Program-made: the position numbers and the translations under genes
Part shown: positions 45,086-53,563 of the stretch, piece after piece
How positions within the stretch are numbered: the stretch's first letter is position 1
Layout: each line of letters begins with the position of its first letter
Notes under the pieces: generated by a model
Database searches by the model: none
The model's input: only the letters and a program-made list of their open reading frames with translations
Told to the model about the DNA's origin: nothing
NCBI RefSeq assembly: GCF_027497995.1
Contig: NZ_JAODBT010000001.1
Coordinates: 558,001-622,000, forward strand
Origin: Stenotrophomonas sp. Iso1
Lineage (GTDB): Bacteria > Pseudomonadota > Gammaproteobacteria > Xanthomonadales > Xanthomonadaceae
DNA: 64,000 nt
Reading direction: 5' to 3'

Positions 45086-45553
45086 ATGCACGACGGCATG
45101 AACATCGGCCAGGCCGCCAAGGCCACTGGCCTGTCGGCCAAGATGATCCGCTACTACGAAGACACCGGCCTGTTCGGGCCGGTGGCACGCACTGAAGCGG
45201 GCTATCGGATCTACAACCCGCGCGACATCCACACGCTGGGTTTCATCAAGCGTTCGCGCGACATGGGCTTCAGCGTCGAGCGCATCGGTGAACTGCTGCA
45301 GCTGTGGCAGGACCGTTCGCGGCATAGCGCTGACGTCAAGCGCATGGCGCTGGAGCACGTGCAGTTGCTCCAACAGCGCATCGCCGAACTGCAGGACATG
45401 GTGCGCACGGTGCAGGCACTGGCCGAATGCTGTGCCGGTGACGACCGCCCGGATTGCCCGATCCTGCGTGATATCGAAACCGGCGTGCCGCTGCTGGCCG
45501 AACCGATGTCGACCCAGTTTGGTACAGGTGGCAAACCCAGGCCGCGGCATTGA
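45086..45553 (+). CDS. cueR: Cu(I)-responsive MerR-family regulator CueR
   Basis: 155 residues. AAGGAG (45074-45079) lies 6 nt before ATG 45086 (MHDGMNIGQAAKATGLSAKM), so that start is preferred over 45071 and 45080. The winged-helix N-terminus and dimerisation helix (ALEHVQLLQQRIAELQDMVR) are typical. The metal loop AECCAGDDRPDCPIL has the CueR Cys-x7-Cys pair (Cys116, Cys124). It binds Cu(I) at zeptomolar levels in E. coli and activates copA. Co-transcribed with copA, so the loop is autoregulatory; the two 19-bp operators nearby are its sites. Confidence 0.94.
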   Translation: MHDGMNIGQAAKATGLSAKMIRYYEDTGLFGPVARTEAGYRIYNPRDIHTLGFIKRSRDMGFSVERIGELLQLWQDRSRHSADVKRMALEHVQLLQQRIAELQDMVRTVQALAECCAGDDRPDCPILRDIETGVPLLAEPMSTQFGTGGKPRPRH

Positions 45554-45760
45554 ACGTGTGCGTCTGACAGGCCTGAACAAAGTGCAACGCGCATGAGCGT
45601 CGCGCGTGCCAGAAAACACCTGAATACAAGCCTAAAAAAACGATTTCAGCGGGGGTGCGGTTTCAGGGTGTGTTGGGGTGCATAACGGAAAACTTACATC
45701 CGGACGCAGGCAGTGAATTTACTGCCGTGCCATCAAGACGTAATCCAGAGGTGTACCCCC

Positions 45761-46336
45761 ATGAAGAATTCGCTGATTGCCCTGGCGCTGGTTGCCGCCC
45801 TTCCGTTCGCCGCTTCGGCTGCTGACGGCCTGTCCTACAACTATGCCGAAGCCGATTACGCCAAGACCCAGGCTGACGGCGATGCCGAAGGTTGGGGCGT
45901 CAAGGGTTCCTACGCATTCCACCCGAACTTCCACGCCTTCGGCGAGTTCACCCGCCAGGAAATCGATCGCACCAACATCGAGTTCGACCAGTGGCGCGTC
46001 GGCGCAGGTTTCAACAAGGAAATCGCCCCGACCACCGATTTCGTTGCTCGCGTGGCCTACGAAAAGTTCGACCCGCGCAAGAATGCCGGTCTGGATTTTG
46101 AAGGCTACAGCGCTGAAGCCGGTGTTCGCACCGCATTCGGCCAGCACGCCGAGGTTTATGCCATGGCTGGCTACGAAGACTTCACCAAGAAGCACGGCAT
46201 CAACCCGGAAGGCGAGTTCTACGGTCGCCTGGGTGGCCAGGTGAAGTTGAACCAGAACTGGGGCATCAACGGCGACATCAAGATGAACCGTGATGGCGAC
46301 AAGCAGTGGACCGTGGGTCCGCGCTTCAGCTGGTAA
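45761..46336 (+). CDS. ax21: Ax21/Omp1X-family outer membrane beta-barrel protein
   Basis: 191 residues with signal peptide MKNSLIALALVAALPFAASA (cleavage about 20-21). The mature protein is Gly/aromatic-rich with alternating strands (LSYNYAEADYAKTQADGDAE, NFHAFGEFTRQEIDRTNIEF, EVYAMAGYEDFTKKHG) and ends VGPRFSW with the terminal aromatic of outer-membrane barrels. It closely resembles Xanthomonas Ax21/Omp1X; reports that Ax21 is the XA21 elicitor were retracted, so only a small OMP role is safe. The upstream 207 nt carry its promoter; a strong terminator follows. Confidence 0.93.
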   Translation: MKNSLIALALVAALPFAASAADGLSYNYAEADYAKTQADGDAEGWGVKGSYAFHPNFHAFGEFTRQEIDRTNIEFDQWRVGAGFNKEIAPTTDFVARVAYEKFDPRKNAGLDFEGYSAEAGVRTAFGQHAEVYAMAGYEDFTKKHGINPEGEFYGRLGGQVKLNQNWGINGDIKMNRDGDKQWTVGPRFSW

Positions 46337-46361
46337 GACGCCCAAGCGTCATGCAGCAAGG

Positions 46362-46386
46362 AAAGGCCCGGCAATGCCGGGCCTTT
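46362..46386 (+). terminator. Terminator of the Ax21-family gene
   Basis: AAAGGCCCGGC-AAT-GCCGGGCCTTT, a perfect 11-bp stem starting 25 nt after the stop codon; the 3' arm ends in UUU and is followed by CUG. Confidence 0.87.
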
Positions 46387-46431
46387 CTGCGTTTGGGGGA
46401 AGGGCGGTGTTCTGATTTTTCAAGGTAAAGC

Positions 46432-46608
46432 GCCCTCACCCCAACCCCTCTCCCGCGTGCGGGAGAGGGGCTTTGAACGTCCAGTGCCCCGCGGATGCTT
46501 GATGCCTGCCCTCTCTCGTATGAGGGAGAGGGGCTTTGAACGTCCAGTGCCCGGCGATGCTTGATGCCTCCCCTCTCCCGCGTGCGGGAGAGGGGTTGGG
46601 GTGAGGGC
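46432..46608. repeat. REPIN-like palindromic repeat cluster
   Basis: A 39-nt left end (46432-46470) and a 39-nt right end (46570-46608) are perfect reverse complements, each itself containing the palindrome CTCTCCCGC-GT-GCGGGAGAG. Between them lies a 63-bp direct repeat (46471-46533 and from 46534) of CTTTGAACGTCCAGTGCCC, GATGCTTGATGCCT and a CCTCTC/GAGAGG palindrome. This explains the gap between the Ax21 gene and 46705. Confidence 0.85.
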
Positions 46609-46704
46609 AGCTCTTGCCCTTGTCCCCAGCTCGCTGTCATCCACTCGTAACCAAACTGCAGCATCGTGCGCAGCGACCGGTATCAGCCGGAAGGAATCGC
46701 CGTC

Positions 46705-47163
46705 ATGAAGATCCGCCTGTTTCTCATCGTTTCACTTCTGCTAACCACGCCTTTGGCCTGGGCGCAGCGGGATTACCAGCCCATCGAACAACGTCTGAGT
46801 GCCGAACAGCTCCAACAGGTGGGACTGAGCGCGCAGCAGCTGCAGTTGCTCAACCACATGCTCAGCGCGGCGCAGGCCGCGGCCCCAACGCAAGAGGAGA
46901 GCCCTGAGGCCGTGCAACTGATGCATATCGGGCTGGAAGAAGGCCCCGTGCACAGCAAGGTGCAGGGCGCGGTGGACGGCTGGGAACCGGGCACACTGTT
47001 CGTGCTGGAGAACGGCCAGCAGTGGAAGGTGCTCAAGGGCCAGATGCGCCTGCGCCAGACGCTGCAGTCACCGGAGATCGAGGTCGTGCCGGGTATCGCC
47101 GGGCGCTGGTTCCTGCAGGTGGATGAAGACCTGCCCAAGGCACGGGTTTACCGCGTGCGTTGA
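46705..47163 (+). CDS. Secreted hypothetical protein
   Basis: 152 residues from ATG 46705 (GGAAGGAATCGCCGTC upstream). Signal peptide MKIRLFLIVSLLLTTPLAWA (cleavage about 20-21). The helical region RLSAEQLQQVGLSAQQLQLL is followed by a beta-rich C-terminal domain (EPGTLFVLENGQQWKVLKGQ, RWFLQVDEDLPKARVYRVR). Periplasmic by inference; the family is not recognised, but such proteins occur in Stenotrophomonas. Convergent with the DUF1456 gene across a stem-loop. Confidence 0.78.
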   Translation: MKIRLFLIVSLLLTTPLAWAQRDYQPIEQRLSAEQLQQVGLSAQQLQLLNHMLSAAQAAAPTQEESPEAVQLMHIGLEEGPVHSKVQGAVDGWEPGTLFVLENGQQWKVLKGQMRLRQTLQSPEIEVVPGIAGRWFLQVDEDLPKARVYRVR

Positions 47164-47190
47164 GGCGTCAACAGGTCGGCCTGCGTGTAC

Positions 47191-47217
47191 ATCCCTTCTC
47201 CCGGTGGGAGAAGGGAT
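47191..47217. terminator. Stem-loop between convergent genes (repeat family)
   Basis: ATCCCTTCTCCC-GGT-GGGAGAAGGGAT, a perfect 12-bp stem in the 64-nt gap between convergent genes. It is a member of the CTTCTCCC-palindrome repeat family and a likely bidirectional terminator, without a U tract. Confidence 0.6.
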
Positions 47218-47227
47218 CAGACCAGAA

Positions 47228-47701
47228 TCAACCCGCCGGGCGCACGCGCTGGGTCAAACCCTTCAGAAAATTGCGCAGGGCCTGGTCGCCGCAGTCGCGG
47301 TAATTCTTGTGGTCCGGCTGGCGGAAAAGGGCCGACAGCTCCGGCTTTGACATTGGGAAACCCGCTGCCTCGAACACCGCGTGCATGTCCACATCCTTCA
47401 GCTCGAAGGCCACGCGCAGCTTCTTCAGCACCACATTGTTGGTGATGCGTTGCTCCGGCGCGCGCTGCGGCTGTGACTCATCGCGACCTCGGTAGTGGTA
47501 GATCAGGCCGTCGAGGAAGCGCGACAGCACGGCGTCGGGGCATGCTACGAACAGCGGCTCCTCGTCCTTGCGCAGGAAATCGTGCACCTGGGAGGCGTCC
47601 ACGTCGAATGAGGCGTCAGCCAGGTGAATGGTGTCCACCACCATGCTGTCGCTCAGATCGAGCATGTAGCGGATGCTACGCAGTACGTCGTTGTTGATCA
47701 T
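47228..47701 (-). CDS. DUF1456 family protein (YehS-like)
   Basis: 157 residues from ATG 47699-47701 (MINNDVLRSIRYMLDLSDSM), 5 nt after GGAG; a GTG two codons upstream is less well spaced. Two copies of the DUF1456 unit: NNDVLRSIRYMLDLSDS and, near residue 90, ITNNVVLKKLRVAFELKDVD, with DFLRKDEEP and ALFRQPDHKNYRDCGDQALR. Similar to E. coli YehS. Function unknown; cytoplasmic. Confidence 0.92.
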   Translation of the reverse strand: MINNDVLRSIRYMLDLSDSMVVDTIHLADASFDVDASQVHDFLRKDEEPLFVACPDAVLSRFLDGLIYHYRGRDESQPQRAPEQRITNNVVLKKLRVAFELKDVDMHAVFEAAGFPMSKPELSALFRQPDHKNYRDCGDQALRNFLKGLTQRVRPAG

Positions 47702-47970
47702 TGCCACTCCGGAACAACCGCACGGGACCGTCCGGCGGCCGCATAGTGTAACGCTGCCCCCGGTGGCGGCCGTCTACAATTGCCCGGGTTGGCTGAAACG
47801 CATTCAGCTGCAATACGTTCACCAGGAACACGCCCCATGCGCCCCATGCGCCCCGTTGCCTTTGTTGCGCTTTCTGCGGGGGCCCTCCCGCAGCCCCTGA
47901 CCAATGAGCGCCGTGTGCGTCGTTATTGCCGCTCTGCAGGGCGCACTGGCAGGGCGCGGATGCACTGCCC

Positions 47971-48294
47971 ATGAGCCTGCGCGCGATCCTGCACCTGTGT
48001 CTGCATGCAGCGATTCCGGCACTGTTGGCCTGGCTGTTCTGGCGGCCACAGTTCGTCAAGGCATGGATGCTGATGTTGTTGGGTTGGGTGATCGATCTGG
48101 ATCACCTGCTGGCCGACCCGATCTATGCGCCGGACCGCTGCAGCATCGGTTTCCATCCGCTGCATACCGCGCCGGCCATCGTGCTCTATGCCGGGTTGAC
48201 CATACCCCGACGCACGCGTCTGTTTGGTATCGGCCTGTTGTTGCACATCACGCTGGATGCCATCGACTGCGTATGGATGCGCTGCAGTTCGTAG
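47971..48294 (+). CDS. DUF6122 family small membrane protein
   Basis: 107 residues from ATG 47971 (MSLRAILHLCLHAAIPALLA). Three or four hydrophobic segments, with conserved His/Asp: VIDLDHLLAD, GFHPLHTAPA and LLHITLDAID, reminiscent of membrane-bound metal-dependent hydrolases (YdjM-like), which suggests a metal site at the membrane face. Function unproven. The preceding gap (47702-47970) carries no other gene. Confidence 0.8.
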   Translation: MSLRAILHLCLHAAIPALLAWLFWRPQFVKAWMLMLLGWVIDLDHLLADPIYAPDRCSIGFHPLHTAPAIVLYAGLTIPRRTRLFGIGLLLHITLDAIDCVWMRCSS

Positions 48295-48406
48295 GGCAGG
48301 GAGCGGGGAACAGGAATCGTGCGGCGGGAGCGCTGTCAGGCTCCGTTGGGGCCTGTCGTTGCTGCGTTATGCCAAAGGCGGCTTGATCTGGCCGGAGGCG
48401 TAGCGC

Positions 48407-48841
48407 TTACCAGCCGTGCCACGGGCCCGGGCCGAATCCATATGGCGTCATGCCATCGCCTTTGCTGACGTGGATGTTCACGTCCACGCGGCGGGTATTG
48501 CCTTCATCGGTGGTGTAGTTCTTGCCCAGGTTCAGGTCCACCGCGCTCCAGTGGCTGTTGCCGTAGGCCTTGGAGTAGCCGATACCGGTGCTGACTGCGC
48601 CATGCACCTGCAGCTTGTCGTCAACGACAACATCACCGGACGGTGAGTCCTTGGAAGGCGGGCGACGGCCGCTGCGATCGCCGTAAAAAGTGCCCGGTGC
48701 ATCGGACTGGTAGGACGGATCGCCGAGGTATCGGACCGGCGCCTGCGGCACGCTCAGGTCCAAGGCGCCCGGGGTGGTGGCCTGCGCCATCGCTGTGGCC
48801 GGGGCCAGCACCAGTGCGAGGATCAGTGATGTTCGGATCAC
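48407..48841 (-). CDS. Secreted hypothetical protein
   Basis: 144 residues from GTG 48839-48841 (VIRTSLILALVLAPATAMAQ), 8 nt after GGAG; an ATG at 48862 adds seven residues but has no RBS. The signal peptide is cleaved near AMA|Q. The mature part, with VVVDDKLQVHGAVSTGIGYS and WSAVDLNLGKNYTTDEGNTR, resembles short beta-rich xanthomonad periplasmic proteins; the end YGFGPGPWHGW is Gly/Trp-rich. Function unknown. Confidence 0.75.
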   Translation of the reverse strand: MIRTSLILALVLAPATAMAQATTPGALDLSVPQAPVRYLGDPSYQSDAPGTFYGDRSGRRPPSKDSPSGDVVVDDKLQVHGAVSTGIGYSKAYGNSHWSAVDLNLGKNYTTDEGNTRRVDVNIHVSKGDGMTPYGFGPGPWHGW

Positions 48842-48935
48842 GGCAACCACTCCAGTACACATGCCGTGCCGCGGATGGCAAGGCTGATTGCACGCTAGCA
48901 GAAAAGGCTTGAATGATCCCTGTCGCCCAGCAGGG

Positions 48936-50147
48936 TCAATCCAGCCGGGCGAACGAGAACAAAGCTTTCAACGGATGGGGCCGTTTCTCGATGGCCGCAC
49001 GGACGATGCCGGCGCCGGTCATCGAGTAGGTGATGCCGTTGCCGCCATAGGCCATGGCGAAATGCACGCGGGGGCCCCATTGCCGGTGCGGTCCGAAGAA
49101 CGGCAGGCCGTCCGGGGTTTCGGCAAAGGTGCCGGCCCAGGCAAAAGCCGGCGTCAACGGCAGTTGGGGGAACAGCTTGCCAACCTTGCCTGCCAGCGTG
49201 CGCGCCTTGGTATCCACGCGTGCATCGCGGCGGGCGGGTACATCCAGTGCGTCGTCTTCGCCGCCCACCAGCAGTCGGTTGTCGGCGGTGCTGCGCAGGT
49301 AGAGATACGGGTGCGCGGTTTCCCACAGCATCGTGGTGCGCAGCGGGCCAAGTGCTTCTTCGGTGAGTGGGTCGGTGACGAACGCGTAGCTGCTGCGGTT
49401 GCGCGCCACGCGCGAGTCGAGCCAGTGCTGGCTGGCATAGCCGGCGGCCATCACCAGATGTTTGCAACGGATGCGCATGCCGTCGCTGCTGCGTGCATGC
49501 ACCTGCCGGGTAGTGGCTTCCAGCGCGGTGATGCGGGTGCGGTCGAAGACTTGGCCGCCCTGTCGCTGCAGGCGAGCCAGCAGGCGGTAGGTCATCCGGT
49601 AGGGGTCCATGCGCGCGGCCAAGTCGCTGAGGATGGCGCCCGGCGCGTTGAAGCCGTGGTCCGCGTGCACACCGGCCGCATCCCGCCAATGCACGGCAAA
49701 ACCATGTTTACGGCGCAGTTCGTACTCGTCGATGAGCCCGCTCAGGTCGCGGGTGCGGCTGGCGTAGTACAGGCTGTCGGCGGGCTGGAAATCCACCTTG
49801 CCGACCTGCCGCGCCAGTTGCCGCAGTTGCCCGATGGCTTCGGCACAGGCGCGATAGGCCAACAGCGCATGATCCAGCCCATAGCGTCGCGCAAGCACCT
49901 GCATCGGCGTGTCGATTTCGTACTGCAGCAGGGCGGTGCTGGCGGCGGTGGAGCCCCAGCCGATGTCGCGCTGCTCGACCACCACCACGTCGTGCCCATG
50001 CTGGCCGAGATGGTCGGCGATCAGCGCGCCCGTGATGCCGCCGCCGATCACCAAAACATCGCAATGCAGATCGCGCTCCAGCTGGGGGAACGCCTGCATC
50101 AGGCCGTTGCGTACAGCCCAGAACGGGTAGCCGCTCTTCAGATCCAT
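48936..50147 (-). CDS. FAD-dependent oxidoreductase (DAO family)
   Basis: 403 residues. The dinucleotide-binding motif CDVLVIGGGITGALIADHLG (about 29-48) and VVVVEQRDIGWGSTAASTAL identify the D-amino-acid oxidase/glycine oxidase-like fold; the C-terminus has WAGTFAETPDGLPFFGPHRQ and FAMAYGGNGITYSMTGAGIV. It is likely a deaminating amine or amino-acid oxidase or dehydrogenase, PuuB/YgaF-like; substrate unknown. No signal peptide. The lipocalin gene ends 21 nt upstream of this start, so the two form an operon. Confidence 0.9.
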   Translation of the reverse strand: MDLKSGYPFWAVRNGLMQAFPQLERDLHCDVLVIGGGITGALIADHLGQHGHDVVVVEQRDIGWGSTAASTALLQYEIDTPMQVLARRYGLDHALLAYRACAEAIGQLRQLARQVGKVDFQPADSLYYASRTRDLSGLIDEYELRRKHGFAVHWRDAAGVHADHGFNAPGAILSDLAARMDPYRMTYRLLARLQRQGGQVFDRTRITALEATTRQVHARSSDGMRIRCKHLVMAAGYASQHWLDSRVARNRSSYAFVTDPLTEEALGPLRTTMLWETAHPYLYLRSTADNRLLVGGEDDALDVPARRDARVDTKARTLAGKVGKLFPQLPLTPAFAWAGTFAETPDGLPFFGPHRQWGPRVHFAMAYGGNGITYSMTGAGIVRAAIEKRPHPLKALFSFARLD

Positions 50148-50168
50148 GGGTTGATTACCAGCTCTGGC

Positions 50169-50663
50169 TCAGGCCGTGCGGTGCCCGGTGTGCGGGGTGT
50201 GGATCAGCTTGTCCACATCGAACCCCTGTTGGCGTGCATAGGCGATGTAATGCTGCCGTGTGGTCTCGTCCATTTCCGGCTGCCGCGCCAACAGCCACAG
50301 GTAGTGGCGGTCCGGGCTGCCGATCAGGGCCGTGCTGTAGCCGGCATCGAGCTGCATCACCCAGTAGTCGCCCTTGGTGAAGGGTATCCAGCGCAGGCCC
50401 TCGGGCAGGAAACTGACTTGCAGTCGGCTGTTGCTCGCGTCGATGGGGGTGGCCTGGCCGATGGCCTCTTCCTGCTTGCCCTTGTGCAGGCAGCGGTTCT
50501 GCACGCGCACGCTGCCGTCGTCGTTGAGCGAATAGAGTGCGCTGATATCGGTGGCGTCCTCTGGTTCATGACGCATGGGCAGACGGTCGATTTCGTACCA
50601 GGTGCCCAGGTAGCGCTGCAGATCTACTGACGGCACGGTGGGTAGTGGGGGATGCGGATTCAC
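50169..50663 (-). CDS. blc: Bacterial lipocalin (Blc-like)
   Basis: 164 residues from GTG 50661-50663, after AGGTGACCTC; a longer frame to 51431 is a shadow of the channel gene. Lipocalin signature LGTWYEIDRLPMRHE (GxW), then NRCLHKGKQEEAIGQATPID, GDYWVMQLDAGYSTALIGSP and DRHYLWLLARQPEMDE, matching E. coli Blc. No signal sequence or lipobox Cys at the start, so cytoplasmic or non-lipidated in this reading. Binds lipids in known relatives. Co-transcribed with the oxidoreductase. Confidence 0.88.
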   Translation of the reverse strand: MNPHPPLPTVPSVDLQRYLGTWYEIDRLPMRHEPEDATDISALYSLNDDGSVRVQNRCLHKGKQEEAIGQATPIDASNSRLQVSFLPEGLRWIPFTKGDYWVMQLDAGYSTALIGSPDRHYLWLLARQPEMDETTRQHYIAYARQQGFDVDKLIHTPHTGHRTA

Positions 50664-50898
50664 GAGGTCACCTGTTTGCGGTGGCGGCGATGCCGGGACA
50701 CTTCCTATAGGCCAACGGCGGTGAAGAATCCGTTGCCTGGCGTGACGACGCGTATGGCCGTTGTTAGCGAGAGGGAGCAGCGAGAGGGCGTTACAGAGCG
50801 CTGTAAATTGATCATCGGGATGAACGTGAAATGGCGAGGGTTGCGCACGGGTTCGCAGGATCTGGACGCAGCCTGATCTATAGTCCCCGGCAGGCGCG

Positions 50899-53367
50899 GT
50901 GGTCCGTGCGATCCGGTGTGTTCCCTTGCTGAAATCCTGCCTTTCCCGGCCGCTGCGCGCGGTACTGTTCGCCATCGTCCTTACCGGCGTCAGCGTGCCC
51001 ATGGCGACCGCATGGGCTACCCAGGACGCGGCCAGTGCCAATGCCATTACAACCACGCCGCAGGCACGCATCGAGCAGGCCTCACGTGTGCTGGATGCCG
51101 TCAAGCATGCGGTGGATGATGCGGATGCACCGGAAACACTGAAGACACTGAGCGAGCAGGCAAGCCAGGCGCAACGCGATGCCGAAGCCAGCGTGCAGGC
51201 ATTGCAGCCGGAGCTGACCCAGCTGGATGCACGTATCTCGCAGTTGGGGCCGGTGCCGGAAGGCGGTGAGGACCGCGATATCGCCCGCCAGCGCAAGGCA
51301 TTGGATCTGCAGCGCAGCCAGCTCAACAGCGATATCGCGCGCGGCAAATTACTTGCCGAAGACGCCAAGCAGGCAAGCGAGTCAATCGAAAAAATGCGTG
51401 CGCAGCAGTTTGGCGAACAGCTCGGCCGCAAGGTGGGTTCGCCGTTGTCACCGGGGCTTTGGCGTCAGTTTTCGGAACATCTGCCCGATGATCTGAGCCG
51501 CTTCGATTCGCTGTACCGGCAGGCCAGCAACGGACTGCTGTTGGCGACGGCCAAACACGGCTGGACGGCACCGATCGTTGGCGTGGTGCTGGCCCTGCTG
51601 ATGGTGTTCCCGCTACGTCTCTGGCTGCGCCATCTGGGCCGTCGCTATGCCGCCTCCGAGCGTGCGCCCGCCGGACGCCTGCGCCGCACGGGGCTGGCCG
51701 TGTGGCTGCTGCTGGTCGGCACGCTATTGCCGGGGCTGGCAGCGCTGGTGTTGGTCGGCAGTCTGCGGTCGATCTCGGCGATTGCGCCGCGCCTGGAAGC
51801 GGTGGCCGATACCTTTGTCGCTGCCACCTTCGTGGGTGCCTTCATCGCTGCGCTCGCGGCATCCCTGCTGGTGCCATCGCGGCCGTCGTGGCGGCTGTTC
51901 GACATTGACGACCTGGCGGCGACGCGGCTCCGTCGGTTTGCCTGGGGTGCGGCCTGGTTGACCTGGTTCACCATGCTGGTGCGCGACGTCAACCGCGCCG
52001 CGCGCACCTCGCAGGTGAGCACCATCACCCTCGATGGTCTGGTCGCCTTGACCTACGTCGCGCTGATCATGGGCATGCTGGTGACGCTGGCCGCGCTGCA
52101 CCGGCGCCGTGCGGCGGCCGCAGCCGAAGCCGAACAGCAGGAAGACGCGGGCCGCGCACGGCCTGCCAAGGCGCCACGCAGCGGCTGGTTGGTGCTGGCA
52201 CGGTTGGGTGGGCACCTGGCGGTGTTTGCCGCTCTTGCGGCAACGCTGTTGGGTTATCTGAACTTCGCGATGTTTGCCGCCCAGCAGATGGTGTGGGTGA
52301 CGGTGGTGGTGTTGGCGACATCGTTGTTGATGAAGTTCGCCGATGATTTTGCCCTGTGGCTATTGGCGCCGGACAGCGTATTCGGCCGCACCCTGCGCCT
52401 GTCCACGGGCTTGCCGGGCGCGCGTCTGGAGCAGGGCGGCGTGCTGTTGTCGGCAACGCTGCGGATAGTGCTGGTGGTGTTGGGCATCACCGCTGTCGTG
52501 GCGCCCTTTGGCAACATCGGCATGCTGTATGGCGGGCTGGAGACACTGGCCGGCGGCGTGAATATTGGCGGCAAATTGCTACGGCCGTCAGCGGTGTTCT
52601 GGTCCATCGTGGTGCTTTTGTGCGGTTTGGCCGTGATGGGTGTGGTGCAGCGTTGGTTGGAAGACACCTACCTGCCCAAGACCGAGCTGGATACCGGCGC
52701 GCGCAATTCCATCAGCACCGTCGCGCACTACCTGGGGATCGTGTTGGCGGTGTTGTGGGCACTGGCCACGCTGGGGGTCGGCTTCGAGAAACTGGCACTG
52801 CTGGCCAGCGCGTTGTCGGTGGGTATTGGTTTTGGTCTGCAGGCGATCACCCAGAATTTCGTGTCTGGTCTGATCCTGCTGGCCGAGCGGCCGGTGAAGA
52901 TTGGCGACTGGGTGAAGATCGGTGACCAGGAAGGCGACATCCGCCGCATCTCGGTGCGTTCGACCGAAATCCAGGTGGGCGACCGCTCCACGCTGATCGT
53001 GCCGAACTCGGAGTTGATCACCAAGACCATCCGCAACATGACCATGGCCAATGCACTGGGCCGCATCCAGGTTCAATTCTCGGTGCCGTTGGGTACCGAT
53101 GTGGGCAAGCTGAGGCAGCTGCTGTTGGATATCTATCAAGCCAATGAGACCGTGCTCAATGAGCCAGCCCCGTCGGTGTTCATCGACTCGATCAGCGGTG
53201 GTCAGGTGGCGATCAACAGCTTTGGCTACGTGCCGACCGCGCGCAGTGTGTATGGCACGCGCAGCGAGCTGTTGTTCGAGCTGCTGCAACAGGCTGCTGC
53301 CAACGATATTGCGCTGGTGACGCCGACCGACATCCATCTGGTGCGTGCCCCCCAGGCGCCGTCGTAA
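50899..53367 (+). CDS. MscS-family mechanosensitive channel, DUF3772 type (MscK/YbdG-like)
   Basis: 822 residues if GTG 50899 is the start; a TTG near 50926 would place the signal peptide (LKSCLSRPLRAVLFAIVLTG) at residue 1. A periplasmic helical DUF3772 region (about 45-185, coiled coil with RQRKALDLQRSQLNSDIARG) precedes about 10 membrane helices. The C-terminal MscS domain (about 600-815) is canonical: LASALSVGIGFGLQAITQNF, AERPVKIGDWVKIGDQEGDI and VGDRSTLIVPNSELITKTIR. Releases solutes on osmotic down-shock. Single gene. Confidence 0.93.
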   Translation: MVRAIRCVPLLKSCLSRPLRAVLFAIVLTGVSVPMATAWATQDAASANAITTTPQARIEQASRVLDAVKHAVDDADAPETLKTLSEQASQAQRDAEASVQALQPELTQLDARISQLGPVPEGGEDRDIARQRKALDLQRSQLNSDIARGKLLAEDAKQASESIEKMRAQQFGEQLGRKVGSPLSPGLWRQFSEHLPDDLSRFDSLYRQASNGLLLATAKHGWTAPIVGVVLALLMVFPLRLWLRHLGRRYAASERAPAGRLRRTGLAVWLLLVGTLLPGLAALVLVGSLRSISAIAPRLEAVADTFVAATFVGAFIAALAASLLVPSRPSWRLFDIDDLAATRLRRFAWGAAWLTWFTMLVRDVNRAARTSQVSTITLDGLVALTYVALIMGMLVTLAALHRRRAAAAAEAEQQEDAGRARPAKAPRSGWLVLARLGGHLAVFAALAATLLGYLNFAMFAAQQMVWVTVVVLATSLLMKFADDFALWLLAPDSVFGRTLRLSTGLPGARLEQGGVLLSATLRIVLVVLGITAVVAPFGNIGMLYGGLETLAGGVNIGGKLLRPSAVFWSIVVLLCGLAVMGVVQRWLEDTYLPKTELDTGARNSISTVAHYLGIVLAVLWALATLGVGFEKLALLASALSVGIGFGLQAITQNFVSGLILLAERPVKIGDWVKIGDQEGDIRRISVRSTEIQVGDRSTLIVPNSELITKTIRNMTMANALGRIQVQFSVPLGTDVGKLRQLLLDIYQANETVLNEPAPSVFIDSISGGQVAINSFGYVPTARSVYGTRSELLFELLQQAAANDIALVTPTDIHLVRAPQAPS

Positions 53368-53383
53368 CGCACGATCCGCGTAG

Positions 53384-53408
53384 CCCGGGTATGCACCACG
53401 CACCCGGG
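53384..53408. terminator. Stem-loop in the convergent channel/OpgB junction
   Basis: CCCGGGT (53384-53390) pairs with ACCCGGG (53402-53408), with a flanking G:C pair, 17 nt after the channel stop. No U tract; termination inferred. The rest of 53410-53563 shows nothing. Confidence 0.45.
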
Positions 53409-53563
53409 CAATCATTGGCAGTGAAGGCGGCCGGTTTCATGCGGCCAGGCGACGCGGGCTGCGACGGTGGTGTGCTGCGGTGTCGTCAGAAGTTTTTGCC
53501 CGCCGCAGCCGGAATCAGTCCGGACGTCGCCGCACGAATCGCTCCGGCACCAATGCAACGGAA

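Noticed and set aside
50169..51431. 420-codon frame as a fused lipocalin
   Set aside because: The N-terminal part is antisense to the mechanosensitive channel gene; a GTG with an RBS at 50661-50663 begins the lipocalin.
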